The notes beneath the pieces were generated by a model. It was given only the letters and a program-made list of their open reading frames with translations, ran no database searches and was not told where the DNA came from. DNA of 64,000 nt from Ferrimonas sediminum. GTDB taxonomy: Bacteria > Pseudomonadota > Gammaproteobacteria > Enterobacterales > Shewanellaceae. The translations under genes were made by a program, and so were the position numbers. Shown in pieces: positions 1 through 10,590 of the stretch (position 1 is its first letter; each line of letters begins with the position of its first letter). Where the stretch lies: NCBI RefSeq assembly GCF_900100175.1, contig NZ_FNEM01000002.1:310001-374000 (forward strand). Reading direction: 5' to 3'.

Positions 1-23
1 CCGTTACCGAGCGTCATGATGGC

Positions 24-1403
<1,380 letters not shown>

Positions 1404-1788
1404 ATCGGTACTCCATGGTCTTCAGTGGCAAACGGCCACAAACGCTGCCATGGGAGTGAACCGATGGCAAAAGGGCGGCGACTATAGCACCCTTTGCCCA
1501 CAGAGTGTACTGCCGATGCTGTCGATACCACCGGTCACCAGAATCACCACTCTTGCGCCCCCCCTGTCGACTCCCCTTATGGCTGTGATTCGGGTCCTGG
1601 AAGATCCGGCGAAGCGCACCATCACCAAGCCGGCCGGCAAACCCGCCATGAACCCCATTACCGCCCATAAAACCAGCGTTTTTTACCCTCAACCTGTAGG
1701 CGAACCGGCGTCGTAATGCTACAATTTCGTTCCGGCTGTGTCTGGCCCGCAGACACATTCGGTGAATGCCGAAACCTAGGGATTCAGC
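1404..1788. promoter_or_regulatory. dbpA-pyrB divergent intergenic region
   Basis: About 385 bases with no convincing gene. It must carry the dbpA promoter (minus) and the pyrBI promoter and leader (plus). Short open frames here have no ribosome site and no protein-like composition. The only clear structure is next to pyrB (separate entry). Confidence 0.5.
1712..1773 (+). promoter_or_regulatory. pyrBI promoter/leader with two adjacent hairpins
   Basis: Seen: a perfect 8-bp stem TGTGTCTG (1737-1744) / CAGACACA (1750-1757) with a 5-base loop, followed at once by TTCGG (1758-1762) / CCGAA (1769-1773). Just upstream, TAATGCTACAATTTCG (1714-1729) resembles what I recall of the E. coli pyrBI start region, where AATTT is used for UTP-sensitive slippage. 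The -10 could be CGTAAT (1712-1717) or TACAAT (1720-1725); neither has a good -35. Neither hairpin has a T tract, so a classical attenuator is not evident. Confidence 0.4.
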
Positions 1789-2712
1789 ATGACAAACCCT
1801 CTGTATAATAAGAACATCGTCTCAATTGCGGATCTGTCCCGCAGTGAGCTGGAACTGATCGTTTCCACTGCTCAATCCATTAAAACCACCCCCAGGCCAC
1901 AACTGCTGGCCGGCAAAGTGATCGCCAGCTGCTTCTTTGAAGCCTCCACCCGCACCCGGCTGTCGTTTGAAACCGCGGTACAGCGCCTTGGCGGCTCCGT
2001 CATCGGCTTTGACTCCGGCGGCAATACCTCGCTGGCCCAGAAAGGGGAAACCCTGGCCGACTCGGTGAAAGTCATCTCCTCCTACAGTGATGCCTTTTTC
2101 ATGCGCCACCCCCAGGAGGGCGCCGCGCGGCTGGCCAGCGAGTACTCCAGTGTGCCGGTGATCAACGGCGGTGACGGTGCCAACCAGCACCCGACCCAGA
2201 CCCTGCTGGATCTGTTTACCATCTACGAAACCCAGGGCTCGCTTCAGGGCCTGAAGGTCGCCTTCGTCGGTGACCTGAAATACGGCCGCACCGTCCACTC
2301 CCTGGCTCAGGCGCTGTCCCTGTTTGACTGTGAGTTTTTCTTTGTCGCCCCGGATCCGTTACGGATGCCGGACTACCTGTGCGAAGAGCTCAGTGACGCC
2401 GGCATTCGGTTCACCCATGTGAACGATCTCGAACAGGTGCTGCCGCAACTGGATGTGCTGTACATGACCCGGGTCCAGAAAGAGCGTTTCGACCCCACCG
2501 AATACCAGCACATGAAGTCCAAGTACGTGCTGTCAGCTGGCATGCTGGGTGGAGTGAAAGACAATCTGAAAATTCTGCACCCGCTGCCACGGATAGACGA
2601 GATCACCACCGACGTCGACGCCACCCCTTATGCCTACTACTTCCAGCAGGCTGAGAACGGTGTCTATGCCCGCCAGGCGCTGTTGGCCCTGGTTTTGTCT
2701 GAGGAGCTGTAA
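1789..2712 (+). CDS. pyrB: Aspartate carbamoyltransferase catalytic subunit PyrB
   Basis: 307 residues, the normal length for the catalytic chain. It condenses carbamoyl phosphate with aspartate in the first committed step of pyrimidine synthesis, in the cytosol. The carbamoyl-phosphate motif STRTR is at 53-57, HPTQTLLDL is near 134 and HPLPRIDEI near 267. Its stop is 2 bases before pyrI, so the two form the pyrBI operon encoding the c6r6 holoenzyme. The start ATG follows AGGGA. Confidence 0.97.
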   Translation: MTNPLYNKNIVSIADLSRSELELIVSTAQSIKTTPRPQLLAGKVIASCFFEASTRTRLSFETAVQRLGGSVIGFDSGGNTSLAQKGETLADSVKVISSYSDAFFMRHPQEGAARLASEYSSVPVINGGDGANQHPTQTLLDLFTIYETQGSLQGLKVAFVGDLKYGRTVHSLAQALSLFDCEFFFVAPDPLRMPDYLCEELSDAGIRFTHVNDLEQVLPQLDVLYMTRVQKERFDPTEYQHMKSKYVLSAGMLGGVKDNLKILHPLPRIDEITTDVDATPYAYYFQQAENGVYARQALLALVLSEEL

Positions 2713-2714
2713 TC

Positions 2715-3176
2715 ATGGCGAAAAACAAACTGAAAGTGGAAGCCATTGAGCGCGGCACCGTCATCGACCATATCCCCGCCGGCATGGGCGTGCGTATTCT
2801 CAAGTTCTTCCAACTGACCGACAAAAACGAACGCATTACCGTCGGCCTGAACCTGCGCAGTGGCGACGAGGCCAAAAAGGATCTGATCAAGGTGGAGAAC
2901 ACCGTGTTCACCGTCGAGCAGGCCAACCAGCTGGCGTTGTTTGCCAGCGAGGCCACCATCAACGAGATTCGCGACTTTGCGGTGGTCAATAAATACTCGG
3001 TGCAACTGCCCGAGTCCATCGACGGGGTATTGCGCTGCCCCAACAGCAACTGCATCACCCACCACGAGCCGGCCGCCACCCGCTTCTACGTAAAGCAGAA
3101 ACCCAGACAGACGGATCTCAAGTGTCACTTCTGTGAAAAGAGCTTCCATACCACCCTGTTCAGTGAACTGAACTGA
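2715..3176 (+). CDS. pyrI: Aspartate carbamoyltransferase regulatory subunit PyrI
   Basis: 153 residues. It binds CTP/ATP allosterically and connects catalytic trimers. The zinc site is intact: Cys108, Cys113, Cys137 and Cys140 in the pattern CPNSNC ... CHFC. Directly follows pyrB, so translation is probably coupled. Confidence 0.97.
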   Translation: MAKNKLKVEAIERGTVIDHIPAGMGVRILKFFQLTDKNERITVGLNLRSGDEAKKDLIKVENTVFTVEQANQLALFASEATINEIRDFAVVNKYSVQLPESIDGVLRCPNSNCITHHEPAATRFYVKQKPRQTDLKCHFCEKSFHTTLFSELN

Positions 3177-3182
3177 TGCCCC

Positions 3183-3218
3183 TGCGGTTACTCCACCGGC
3201 GATGGTGATGTAACCGCA
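3183..3218 (+). terminator. Hairpin after pyrI
   Basis: TGCGGTTAC (3183-3191) pairs perfectly with GTAACCGCA (3210-3218), with a further CCACC/GGTG helix inside. It starts 6 bases after the pyrI stop. There is no strong T tract, so it may be a weak terminator or an mRNA-stabilising stem. Confidence 0.45.
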
Positions 3219-3468
3219 TTTCCACCAGTTTGCCACCAGCCTGATTACCCCTCATACCGGATCCGTTCATTCTGTAATTTTCCCTGACCGGGCAGCGAAA
3301 ACGCCGGCGCCGGGTTCCCTGTGGCGATCGGGGCCGTTCAATTGCAGGCCGCCGTTGGAATTCTGCCTCAAACTGGGCTAGAGTAGCGCCGCTAAAACTG
3401 CGGCATCCGCCGCCCATTGCTGTCCACATCCGGCAGCGCCCCTTCTGCTGTAGATAAGAGAGACAGAG

Positions 3469-3846
3469 ATGAAAATTACCGCCGTTGCCGAATTCCCGAA
3501 ACCGGAAGTCAAGCGTCACCACAAGCCCCGCCACCTGAAGAAGCTGGCCATCGGTGAGTTCGCCTCCACCTGCGTCCACATCCGTTTCGACGGCGACATT
3601 GCGCTGTTCGAAAAGCTGGACGAAGCGGTATTCAACGCCGCCAACGACACCGTCGGTACCTTCCTGGCTTACTTCAACAACCAGTACCACGTGGCCATCC
3701 ACTTCTTTACGGCTGAAGCCAGTATCGAAGAGCAGGCGGCGCGCATCGCGGCACTGATTGAGGAGACGCTGGGCAGCAAGCCTGAGCTGACCATCTTTGC
3801 CGGTGACGAAAACTACGGCGACTGGGATGCCACCTTCCAGGGGTAA
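3469..3846 (+). CDS. Small YggL-like (DUF469) protein
   Basis: 125 residues, soluble and acidic, with a basic patch KRHHKPRHLKKLAIGEF at 15-31. The patch and the following alpha/beta pattern resemble YggL, a ~108-residue 50S-associated protein whose N-terminus reads roughly RRLRKKLHVGEF. Similarity over the rest is weak, so the assignment is tentative. The start has an AGAGA site and the gene ends in its own terminator, so it is monocistronic. The 292-base gap upstream shows no other gene; TTGGAA (3354) followed by TAGAGT is a possible promoter. Confidence 0.5.
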   Translation: MKITAVAEFPKPEVKRHHKPRHLKKLAIGEFASTCVHIRFDGDIALFEKLDEAVFNAANDTVGTFLAYFNNQYHVAIHFFTAEASIEEQAARIAALIEETLGSKPELTIFAGDENYGDWDATFQG

Positions 3847-3865
3847 GGCCTCCGGTCTCTTAACA

Positions 3866-3890
3866 AAGCCGCCGATGGCGGCTTTTTTTT
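3866..3890 (+). terminator. Rho-independent terminator of the YggL-like gene
   Basis: AAGCCGCC, loop GAT, GGCGGCTT, then a run of eight T. Confidence 0.9.
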
Positions 3891-3980
3891 GGCTGTGTCT
3901 AAGTTAATTGTTGAAGTCCTTTAATCAGAGTACCTCTCCGCTTTTGGAGCTCAGGTAAGAAACTGCATCAATTCACACTG

Positions 3981-4254
3981 TTGCTTCATCATATTAAGGA
4001 GCTGTCGCCAAATCAGCGCCAACAGCTACTCAATACTCTTCGCATTGATGGCTCCTCTGCTAGCGCATTTCTAATCGAAAATCATCCGGATAGCTGTCCC
4101 CATTGTCACTCTTCCAGTTGCGCCCTAGGGGTTCAAGCCATGGACTCCCTCGATATCGATGCAACTCCTGTGACAAAACCTTCAACCCATTAACCGGCAT
4201 CGCTTGCGAAAGAGGGAGCATTGGCTGACTTATGTCCATCATGAAATTTCAGAC
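3981..4254 (+). pseudogene. Decayed IS1595-family transposase, N-terminal remnant
   Basis: A frame from 3981 reads ELSPNQRQQLLNTL and then the zinc-ribbon half CPHCHSSSCALGVQ. Moving one frame at about 4153 restores YRCNSCDKTFNPLTGIA, and moving again at about 4201 restores LRKREHWLTYVHHE. In order these are the IS1595 zinc ribbon and the conserved segment after it. At least two 1-base frameshifts and loss of the whole catalytic domain make it a dead fragment. TGTGTCTAAGTTAATTG at 3894-3910 could be the old left end; no right end was found. Confidence 0.7.
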
Positions 4255-5079
4255 ACTTCCAACCAGCAGTGAGGCCAAAACTTCCTTGTAGGGAACAAAT
4301 CTCTTCATGAGAATAATTTTCACCGAATTCCTGGATACTCCCTAATTAACAACCACTTGCAAAAACAGAGCTTTTCATTCCAATCTGGATGATGTTTTTG
4401 GAGTTGTAGCTTCCAGATGCAACCGTCGTTGACCAACGCCCCACGAGTTCAGTAGGTCATGATCGAATTCATTGCTAATAAAACCTACCCTCAGTTTTAC
4501 CCTCTCCGTTAAGCTAGAAAAAGCATATAAAAGGTTTTTGTATTGAAGCCACCATGAAACAACACTTACTAGCAGTAAGTGTTGCGACTCACGTTAATTT
4601 AGTTGAACATTACAGTTTAAATAAATTACCCAATTGCTTGCATAATGCTTTAATACATTAACTTTAAATGCTTTGGCAAATCGGTTAGTGGCGCGAGTCG
4701 CATTTCTCTTTGCTGCTGCACGGCATGCAAAACACATCGTTTTCGGTAAAAAAATCCATTCCCCCCCCTTGTATTTGCGACGTATGCCACCATTGATTTT
4801 GTTGCTATTGCGTTGCCTGGAATCTACTTTTTTGCCGATATAAAGAAAACGTATCAAGCAATCAACAAAACACTGAAATTCAATCATTTATTTTTATGAG
4901 ACATTACTCTCAAATATAGATTGCTTTTACTCACACTTCCGTAGTGCGGTTCGAAATTGGCAACTTTCGGTATCGAATGAACCTGTCAACCAAGGTGCTT
5001 GGCATTATATTTCTTTGTGAGCAATATGTGTCGCTTCAATAACGGAGCGGCACGGTTATCATTACCACATGGAAAAATA
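4255..5079. other. AT-rich stretch without a recognisable gene
   Basis: About 825 bases, clearly AT-richer than the core genes. A 97-codon minus-strand frame (4594-4887) has Cys/Asn/Lys-rich, unlikely protein content and no ribosome site, so I do not call it. A perfect inverted repeat, AACACTTACT (4561-4570) / AGTAAGTGTT (4574-4583), lies inside. The last 150 bases must hold the cytochrome promoter; TTGGCA (4999) with CAATAT (5022) at 17-base spacing is a weak candidate. Confidence 0.5.
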
Positions 5080-6678
5080 ATGAAAAGAAAACGTGAAATA
5101 ACATCGCCTGCAAAAACACTTGTGGCAGCAATGCTCATTAGTGTTTTGTCTGCTTGCGATAGCGGAAGTGGAGACTCATCTTCACCGCAACCATCAAATG
5201 CCGCGCCAATAGCCAACCCTGTTGAAGCAATGGCGACTATGGGAAGTCGGGTGCTAATTGATGCTCTTGAGAATGACCTGGATTCTGATGGTGATGAGTT
5301 GACCATCGAGGCCGTTAGCGTCATGAAAGGTGCTGGCAACGTTTCCATCCATAACAACAAGATCATGTTTGACCCTGTTGAGATTGGAACGGCAATTCTG
5401 AGCTACTCAATCTCAGATGGTAACGGTGGCAAGGCCACTTCAACCGTGACTGTTGTGGTTTCCGCACAAGAGCTTGCTTATGTTGGATCTCAGGCTTGTC
5501 TGTCATGCCATACGGATAAAGAGAGCTACTTGGAAACAGGCCATAATTACAAGCTTGTTAAGGTCAACGGCAAAGAGCCTGAGTACCCGTTTACGTCAAT
5601 CTCTGGCTCTGTTGAGCTTCTTGATGTGAATAGCTCGCTTGGCAACCCAACAAGCTGGGACGATATCAGCTATGTTGTTGGCGGCTATCTTCGTCGCGCC
5701 TACTTCCTTGACCAGAATGGCTACATGCTGACCGGGAAGAGGGCGAGCGTAAACAGCGTCCCTAAAGGCGAGACGGTCACGATCGACCGAATGAATGCTT
5801 GGAATCCTGATGCCCCAGCTGATTCAAAGCAGTTCGATTACTGCGCTCGATGCCACACAACAGGATGGAAGGATTACACCTCTGGTCATGGTGATGAGCG
5901 TAACCTGAATCGCCAAGATGATATGCCCGGCATGGCAGGGACCTTCGCGCTTACTGGCGTTCAGTGCGAAGCTTGTCACGGAGCCGGCCTCGCTCACATT
6001 AAAAGCCCATCTAAAGACAACATCGTTAAGATTGCTGAGCCACGTACTGTTGACGATTACAACTCTGAAACTATGGGCTTTGGCAAGGCGATAGCATGTA
6101 CCGAGTGTCACACAACAGACGATGCAGTTCGCCGCTATCCTGACTACGTCTCTCCGCACGATCAGGAGTTCGGTGGAGATAGCCAGAATGCACGTTTGGC
6201 AACTGATACCCACTTTGGACCTGAGGGCCGCAAGGATGGCCGTGGTGGTCGCCATGCTGCATCTACGTTGCTAGGTGTTGATCCTGATACCGGGATCGCC
6301 ATGGGCAAGAAGCAACACTTTAACTGTTCCACTTGCCACAACCCTCATAAATCCAAGCACTACGATGATAAACCAGGTCATGAAGATGCCTTGGCTCGCG
6401 AGTGTACTGACTGCCATAAGCAGGAGTTCAATAACGCGCCTGGAAGCAACATTGCATCTGCTGCACATGAGTTCATGGCAAAGTGTACCGATTGCCACAT
6501 GCCCGGAGAGTCACACCTGTTCAAGATCGACCTTGACGGTGCCAAAGACGATCCGCGCCATTTCTCAGCTGACGGAGACTATCAAAAGCCATGGCTGAGA
6601 GCCTGGGATAGCTGCTCAGAGTGTCATGCGGATGATTATGACGAGCGCGCTAAGAGAATCGGTACGATTCACAAATAA
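5080..6678 (+). CDS. Octahaem c-type cytochrome lipoprotein with Ig-like domain
   Basis: 532 residues from the ATG at 5080, chosen because it gives a clean lipoprotein signal: a basic start, a hydrophobic stretch and lipobox LSAC with Cys26. Residues ~40-130 form a cadherin/Ig-like domain (Asn-Asp-x-Asp-rich, SDGNGG turn). Eight CXXCH haem sites follow, with first Cys at 140, 255, 296, 340, 416, 442, 469 and 512. Predicted to be a periplasmic or outer-membrane electron carrier. Residue +2 after Cys26 is Asp, an inner-membrane retention signal in E. coli that may not apply here. The partner and electron acceptor are unknown. Base composition is about 45-50% GC, below its neighbours, and transposase remnants flank it, suggesting acquisition. 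Confidence 0.85.
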   Translation: MKRKREITSPAKTLVAAMLISVLSACDSGSGDSSSPQPSNAAPIANPVEAMATMGSRVLIDALENDLDSDGDELTIEAVSVMKGAGNVSIHNNKIMFDPVEIGTAILSYSISDGNGGKATSTVTVVVSAQELAYVGSQACLSCHTDKESYLETGHNYKLVKVNGKEPEYPFTSISGSVELLDVNSSLGNPTSWDDISYVVGGYLRRAYFLDQNGYMLTGKRASVNSVPKGETVTIDRMNAWNPDAPADSKQFDYCARCHTTGWKDYTSGHGDERNLNRQDDMPGMAGTFALTGVQCEACHGAGLAHIKSPSKDNIVKIAEPRTVDDYNSETMGFGKAIACTECHTTDDAVRRYPDYVSPHDQEFGGDSQNARLATDTHFGPEGRKDGRGGRHAASTLLGVDPDTGIAMGKKQHFNCSTCHNPHKSKHYDDKPGHEDALARECTDCHKQEFNNAPGSNIASAAHEFMAKCTDCHMPGESHLFKIDLDGAKDDPRHFSADGDYQKPWLRAWDSCSECHADDYDERAKRIGTIHK

Positions 6679-6705
6679 CACATCAACTCATCATTGAACT
6701 GTGCC

Positions 6706-6738
6706 AAAGCCAGCGACTAACCCCCGCTGGCTTTTTTT
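6706..6738 (+). terminator. Terminator of the cytochrome gene
   Basis: AGCCAGCG (6708-6715) pairs with CGCTGGCT (6725-6732), followed by a T run. Confidence 0.88.
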
Positions 6739-6830
6739 GACCCTGTTTCCGGGCGTTATTGTTCAAATCCCAGGGAGCCACCTGGCTGTTCGTTGATCTG
6801 ATCCCGTGACCATCAATCTGGGAGCAACGT

Positions 6831-7045
6831 CATGGGCAAGTCGAAAGGAAGAATCATCAACTGACCGAAGTACCACAACGCACTGGTTCAACGTGGCTCT
6901 CTCACCTTCTGGTGGGTGAGCAAGCGGGCCAACACGGTTGAAATCAAGTACCGTCGTCCCATGTGGCCCAACTGGTTATCGATGCCACCGGGCTTAAGGT
7001 GTACGGCGAGGGCGAATGGAAGACACGCAAGCATGGCAGGCAGAA
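6831..7045 (+). pseudogene. Decayed IS5-family transposase remnant
   Basis: The first part reads MGKSKGRIIN, then a TGA where the family has Trp, then PKYHNALVQRGSLTFW, the usual IS5 start. The reading then breaks, and from about 6966 another frame gives LVIDATGLKVYGEGEWKTRKHG, a segment normally ~100 residues further on. The middle is therefore deleted and the C-terminal half is missing. The fragment runs up to the terminator of the next (minus) gene. TTGTTCAAATCCCAGGG (6759-6775) may be the old terminal repeat. Confidence 0.75.
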
Positions 7046-7076
7046 TAAAAAAACGCCGGCCCCACTGGGCCGGCGT
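7046..7076 (-). terminator. Terminator of the DUF2797 gene
   Basis: On the minus strand ACGCCGGCCC and GGGCCGGCGT form a perfect 10-bp stem followed by seven T (A run 7046-7052 on the plus strand). Confidence 0.88.
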
Positions 7077-7097
7077 CCTATACGATGGATCTCAGGC

Positions 7098-7910
7098 TCA
7101 ACAACTGACCCGCACCTCGTAGCCGGTGAACTTGCGAATGTTGATGACCCCGGTATCGAAGATCAGATACTGGCCCTTTATCCCCATCAGAATGCCGGTC
7201 ACCCGCGGCGTCTTATCGAAGTTGTGTGACGCTACCTTGACCGGAAACTGCTTTACCGGGAACTCAATGGCGACGATCGATTCATCCAGTACCTCGTAGG
7301 CGTCATCACCGAACTCGGCACGAATCTGAGCCAGTTTAGTCTCAATCTTTGGCAACAGAGCGCGTGCCTGCGCTTTGAGGTCCAGGTTGTCGTTGTTGCC
7401 CTTGAGCATCGCCCGCCAGTTGGTCTTATCGTTGATGAACTCACCCAATGCCACCTCCACCAACCCGGAGATATGGCGACTGCGGACCCGAATGATCGGC
7501 AGCCCCTGGGTGGCGCCCTGGTCGATCCAGCGTGTCGGCAGTTGAGTATGCCGGGTGATCCCCACCTTCAGGCCCGAGGTGTTGGACAGGTAGACGTAAT
7601 GGGGCACCATGCAATGGGCCTCTCCCCACTGTGGCTCTCGACAGGTACCTGCGGCAAAATGGCAGGTCTCCGGCTTCATGATACACATATCGCAGCGCGC
7701 CAGTTTCTTCATGCAAGGGAAACAATGCCCCTGGGAGTAACTCTTGTTGGTCTTGCGACCACAGGCATCGCAGAAGATGTTGCCTGTGTGTTCCAGGGTC
7801 AACGGCTGGCCAATAATGCCATTTAATGGCAGGGCTTCCTCGCCCACCAACAGGGTGTAGTCGACGTCGCCCGCCAGCCGGCTGCGCATCTTTTTCAGGG
7901 TTCCTTGCAT
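7098..7910 (-). CDS. DUF2797 family zinc-binding protein
   Basis: 270 residues from the ATG at 7910 (MQGTLKKMRS); a frame extending further upstream adds a proline/valine-rich segment that looks untranslated. The N-terminal half has paired cysteines CDACGRK, CFPCM and CDMC plus further Cys/His, probably binding zinc. A C-terminal segment reads GIKGQYLIFDTGVINIRKF. Matches the uncharacterised DUF2797 family; the function is unknown. It has its own terminator, so it is probably monocistronic. Confidence 0.8.
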   Translation of the reverse strand: MQGTLKKMRSRLAGDVDYTLLVGEEALPLNGIIGQPLTLEHTGNIFCDACGRKTNKSYSQGHCFPCMKKLARCDMCIMKPETCHFAAGTCREPQWGEAHCMVPHYVYLSNTSGLKVGITRHTQLPTRWIDQGATQGLPIIRVRSRHISGLVEVALGEFINDKTNWRAMLKGNNDNLDLKAQARALLPKIETKLAQIRAEFGDDAYEVLDESIVAIEFPVKQFPVKVASHNFDKTPRVTGILMGIKGQYLIFDTGVINIRKFTGYEVRVSC

Positions 7911-8018
7911 ACTGATTTCTTCTGTCACGGACAATAGGGGGAGTGTAACAACTCCCGGAGCCAGCCCAAACAAAAACGGCCGCTCGAAAGCCGCCGTAGA
8001 GATGAAGCCGGATTGGTG

Positions 8019-8294
8019 TTATTCGTCGTCGATGCCACGGGCCTTAAGAATCGCCCCTTTCCAATCGAAGTCGTCGACGTAATCTTTCTTGATCCCGGGG
8101 ATCATGGTGTCCTTGCTGGTGTCCCCCATCTTCAGCTGGTAGATCAACATGTCGTCGGTCAGCTCAGACAGGGGGCCGTCAAAACCGGCCTGTTCGGCCA
8201 CCTTTTGCAGCATCTGTACCAGATTCAGCTCCTGATCTTTCTGCCACACTGGTTCCAGCAACTCCAGCAACTCTTCAATACGATGGCACGCCAT
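8019..8294 (-). CDS. yihD: YihD family protein
   Basis: 91 residues, close to E. coli YihD (89). The diagnostic run is LTDDMLIYQLKMGDTSKD near residues 45-62, followed by IPGIKKDY. Small, acidic and cytosolic, of unknown function. Its start is preceded by GGGAGA. The next minus-strand gene, DUF2797, lies ~110 bases downstream. Confidence 0.92.
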   Translation of the reverse strand: MACHRIEELLELLEPVWQKDQELNLVQMLQKVAEQAGFDGPLSELTDDMLIYQLKMGDTSKDTMIPGIKKDYVDDFDWKGAILKARGIDDE

Positions 8295-8456
8295 GGGGTC
8301 TCCCTCTGTTCCCGTTTTCAGGCATCATATCCTGCCAAACTGTGATCTCAAGGGCTTTTTGCACTGACAAAATTCATCCGAGCCTGAATCCTGTCCATGG
8401 CGTGCTGTCCGGTGCCATTGAGGGGGGTGGCTGCATCGAATGGCGGCTGAACACCA

Positions 8457-10055
8457 TCAGCCAAAGGCCGACAGCCGGGCCGCCATGAACGCATCAAAAT
8501 CCACTGCATCATTACGCTCAAGCTGGGCCTGACGGCGCCGGGATCGCTCTGCCATCTGATCAAATCCAGCCATCGCCACGGCCGACAGGGGCCGGCTGCA
8601 AAAATAACGGCGATGATCGATCGCCTGTTGCAGCATCATCTCTGCAAACTCCTGCCCTTCTTCCACCCTGGCCATGATCATGCCTGATGGTGTCAGGGTG
8701 CTATCGTGCACTTTCGCCAGCTGGGCATTGACCGCACGGCGGTGCTCCGTCGCCACGCAGGCGCCTGCGGACTGGTGCATTTGGGCCCTGTCGAGCAACG
8801 TCGCCGAGGCGTAGACCCTTTCCAGCAGCTGCCTCGCAGCAACCTGAAACGGCATCCGCTGCCCATTCATTGTCAAGCAGAGATCCGGATTCCGACCCTC
8901 AAGTAACACCCTATTCCGGTTCTCCGCCAGCTCCTGCAGCTCCCACTCCGACAACGGCGGGCTGTCAGACAGTAAACAGTACATCAGCCAGGCATCCAGA
9001 AACCGAATCTGCGGTTCGTCAATGCCCAGCGGCAGGAAGGGGTTGATGTCGAGCAATCGCAGCTCTATGTATTCCACCCCTTGTCGATTCAAGGCCTGGA
9101 TCACCGGCTCGCCCGATGGCGGCACGCACTTGGGCCGGGCATCGCTGTACAGTTCATTGTCCAGCTGCAAAATACCGCTGCTCAACTGTCGATACTCCCG
9201 CCCAACCCGGACGCCCATTGCCTCATAATCAGGATGAGTGCGCGTCATCGCCTCAATTAAACCCTGGCGGTAGGGCTGCAGGCCATCGAGGCTGATGTTC
9301 AACGCCTGCTGAGTCCGGCTCTGGTACCCCAGTCCACTGAGTCTCAACGAGGTCGCAAACGGCAACCCCAGAGTGTGTTTCCCCATCGACCGTAATCGAT
9401 GCGTTGACGACACAAAACTGCGATCCATCACCGGCGAGGCACCAAACAGGTAGCAGAGCAGCCAGGCGTGGCGACGCAGGTTACGCAACAGACCAAAATA
9501 GCGCTCGGTTCTCAATGTTGCGCTACAGCCCTGATGCGGCCACAGCTGTCCGGCCAGTGGCCAGAATCCATCGGGCAATGAAAAGTTGTAGTGAATTCCG
9601 GATATTGATTGCATCCTGGCACCGTAACGCTGCCTCAATCCTTCGCGATACACCTGCTTCCAACGGCCCTCGTTAGAGGCACCATAACGGGCTATAGGGA
9701 TCTCGTCGTCCGTTTGCATCGGGCAAGGCATGCTGGAAGGCCAGAGATACTCTTCCCCCATCTGTGAAGCCACAACACGGTGCAGTTGATCCAGGCTGTC
9801 CAGCCCCTCCCGCACCCGCTGGGCAACAGGCGTAATGAACTCCAGCTGAGCCTCTGAGTAATCCGTAGTGATGCAAGGGTGGGTCAATGCCGCCCCCAGC
9901 GCCGCAGGATGTCCAGTTGGCGCCACTCTGGCAAGGGAAGTTACCCGCAGTCCCTCTTTCTCGATGCCACGCCGGAGTCGGGTCAAAATTCCGCCAAATG
10001 CCGCTGTGGACAGTTTATTCAGACGAAGTTGGTATGAATCGGACACGGTGTCCAT
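8457..10055 (-). CDS. gshA: Glutamate-cysteine ligase GshA
   Basis: 532 residues, against ~518 in E. coli. It makes gamma-glutamylcysteine in the first, ATP-dependent step of glutathione synthesis. Family segments: RGIEKEGLRV, GHPAALGAALTHPCITTDYSEAQLEFITP, GIHYNFSLPDGFW and YIELRLLDINPFLPLGI. AAGG directly abuts the ATG, too close for a normal site; a GTG three codons downstream (10046) has better spacing and may be the true start. Glutathione links it to frmA/frmB at 13-15 kb. Confidence 0.95.
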   Translation of the reverse strand: MDTVSDSYQLRLNKLSTAAFGGILTRLRRGIEKEGLRVTSLARVAPTGHPAALGAALTHPCITTDYSEAQLEFITPVAQRVREGLDSLDQLHRVVASQMGEEYLWPSSMPCPMQTDDEIPIARYGASNEGRWKQVYREGLRQRYGARMQSISGIHYNFSLPDGFWPLAGQLWPHQGCSATLRTERYFGLLRNLRRHAWLLCYLFGASPVMDRSFVSSTHRLRSMGKHTLGLPFATSLRLSGLGYQSRTQQALNISLDGLQPYRQGLIEAMTRTHPDYEAMGVRVGREYRQLSSGILQLDNELYSDARPKCVPPSGEPVIQALNRQGVEYIELRLLDINPFLPLGIDEPQIRFLDAWLMYCLLSDSPPLSEWELQELAENRNRVLLEGRNPDLCLTMNGQRMPFQVAARQLLERVYASATLLDRAQMHQSAGACVATEHRRAVNAQLAKVHDSTLTPSGMIMARVEEGQEFAEMMLQQAIDHRRYFCSRPLSAVAMAGFDQMAERSRRRQAQLERNDAVDFDAFMAARLSAFG

Positions 10056-10590
10056 CCTTAATATAGAGAGAATACAGAAAAAGCAGAAGCTAAAGGGTTA
10101 CTTCTTTAAGCGACACGAACCAAGAGGGTAATCAAGAATCCAGACGATGGTGGTTATCAACAAATATCAGCAACAACCTAATTTAAATCAACCGCCCCAC
10201 TCTATTCATGATACTGGAAATAAATTAAACAACTAGCACGCCCAGCCGCAATTCAGCTTTACCAGTCAGCAACAATCATCCCGACCCACCTTGAAGCCAC
10301 GCCTGCACACGCCTACCCACGATCGCCCAAGCCATTTAGAAACAGGCAAATTATTACCAAACAGAAAAAGTCATTTTATATTTAATGCCATTGCCGGCGC
10401 TTTAGAAACTTCTATAATGACAGCCATTCTATTTAAGAACGGAATAAATGAAACCCAATTGTGGTTTTTAATTTCACTCTGGCTTTAGGCTGGCAAGGGT
10501 TTATTCCTAACAGGGTTATAGGCAACTCGTTATTGCCGGTTAATCACGACAACTTAATCATTCATTATCGCTTATCATCTGGAGTACTCT
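10056..10590. other. gshA-ndh divergent intergenic region
   Basis: 535 AT-rich bases with no supported gene; open frames here lack ribosome sites. Contains the ndh promoter candidate (separate entry) and, on the minus side, TATATT close to the gshA start as a possible -10. Confidence 0.5.
10391..10418 (+). promoter_or_regulatory. Candidate ndh promoter
   Basis: TTGCCG (10391-10396), 16-base spacer, TATAAT (10413-10418). This would give a leader of about 165 bases before ndh. Confidence 0.55.

Noticed and set aside
4594-4887. 97-codon minus-strand frame in the AT-rich patch
   Set aside because: No ribosome site, no recognisable motif, improbable composition.
8020-8046. Similarity to the IS5 remnant segment at 6980 (GATGCCAC.GG.CTTAAG)
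   Set aside because: Part of the yihD coding end on the other strand; too short and no further match, so chance.
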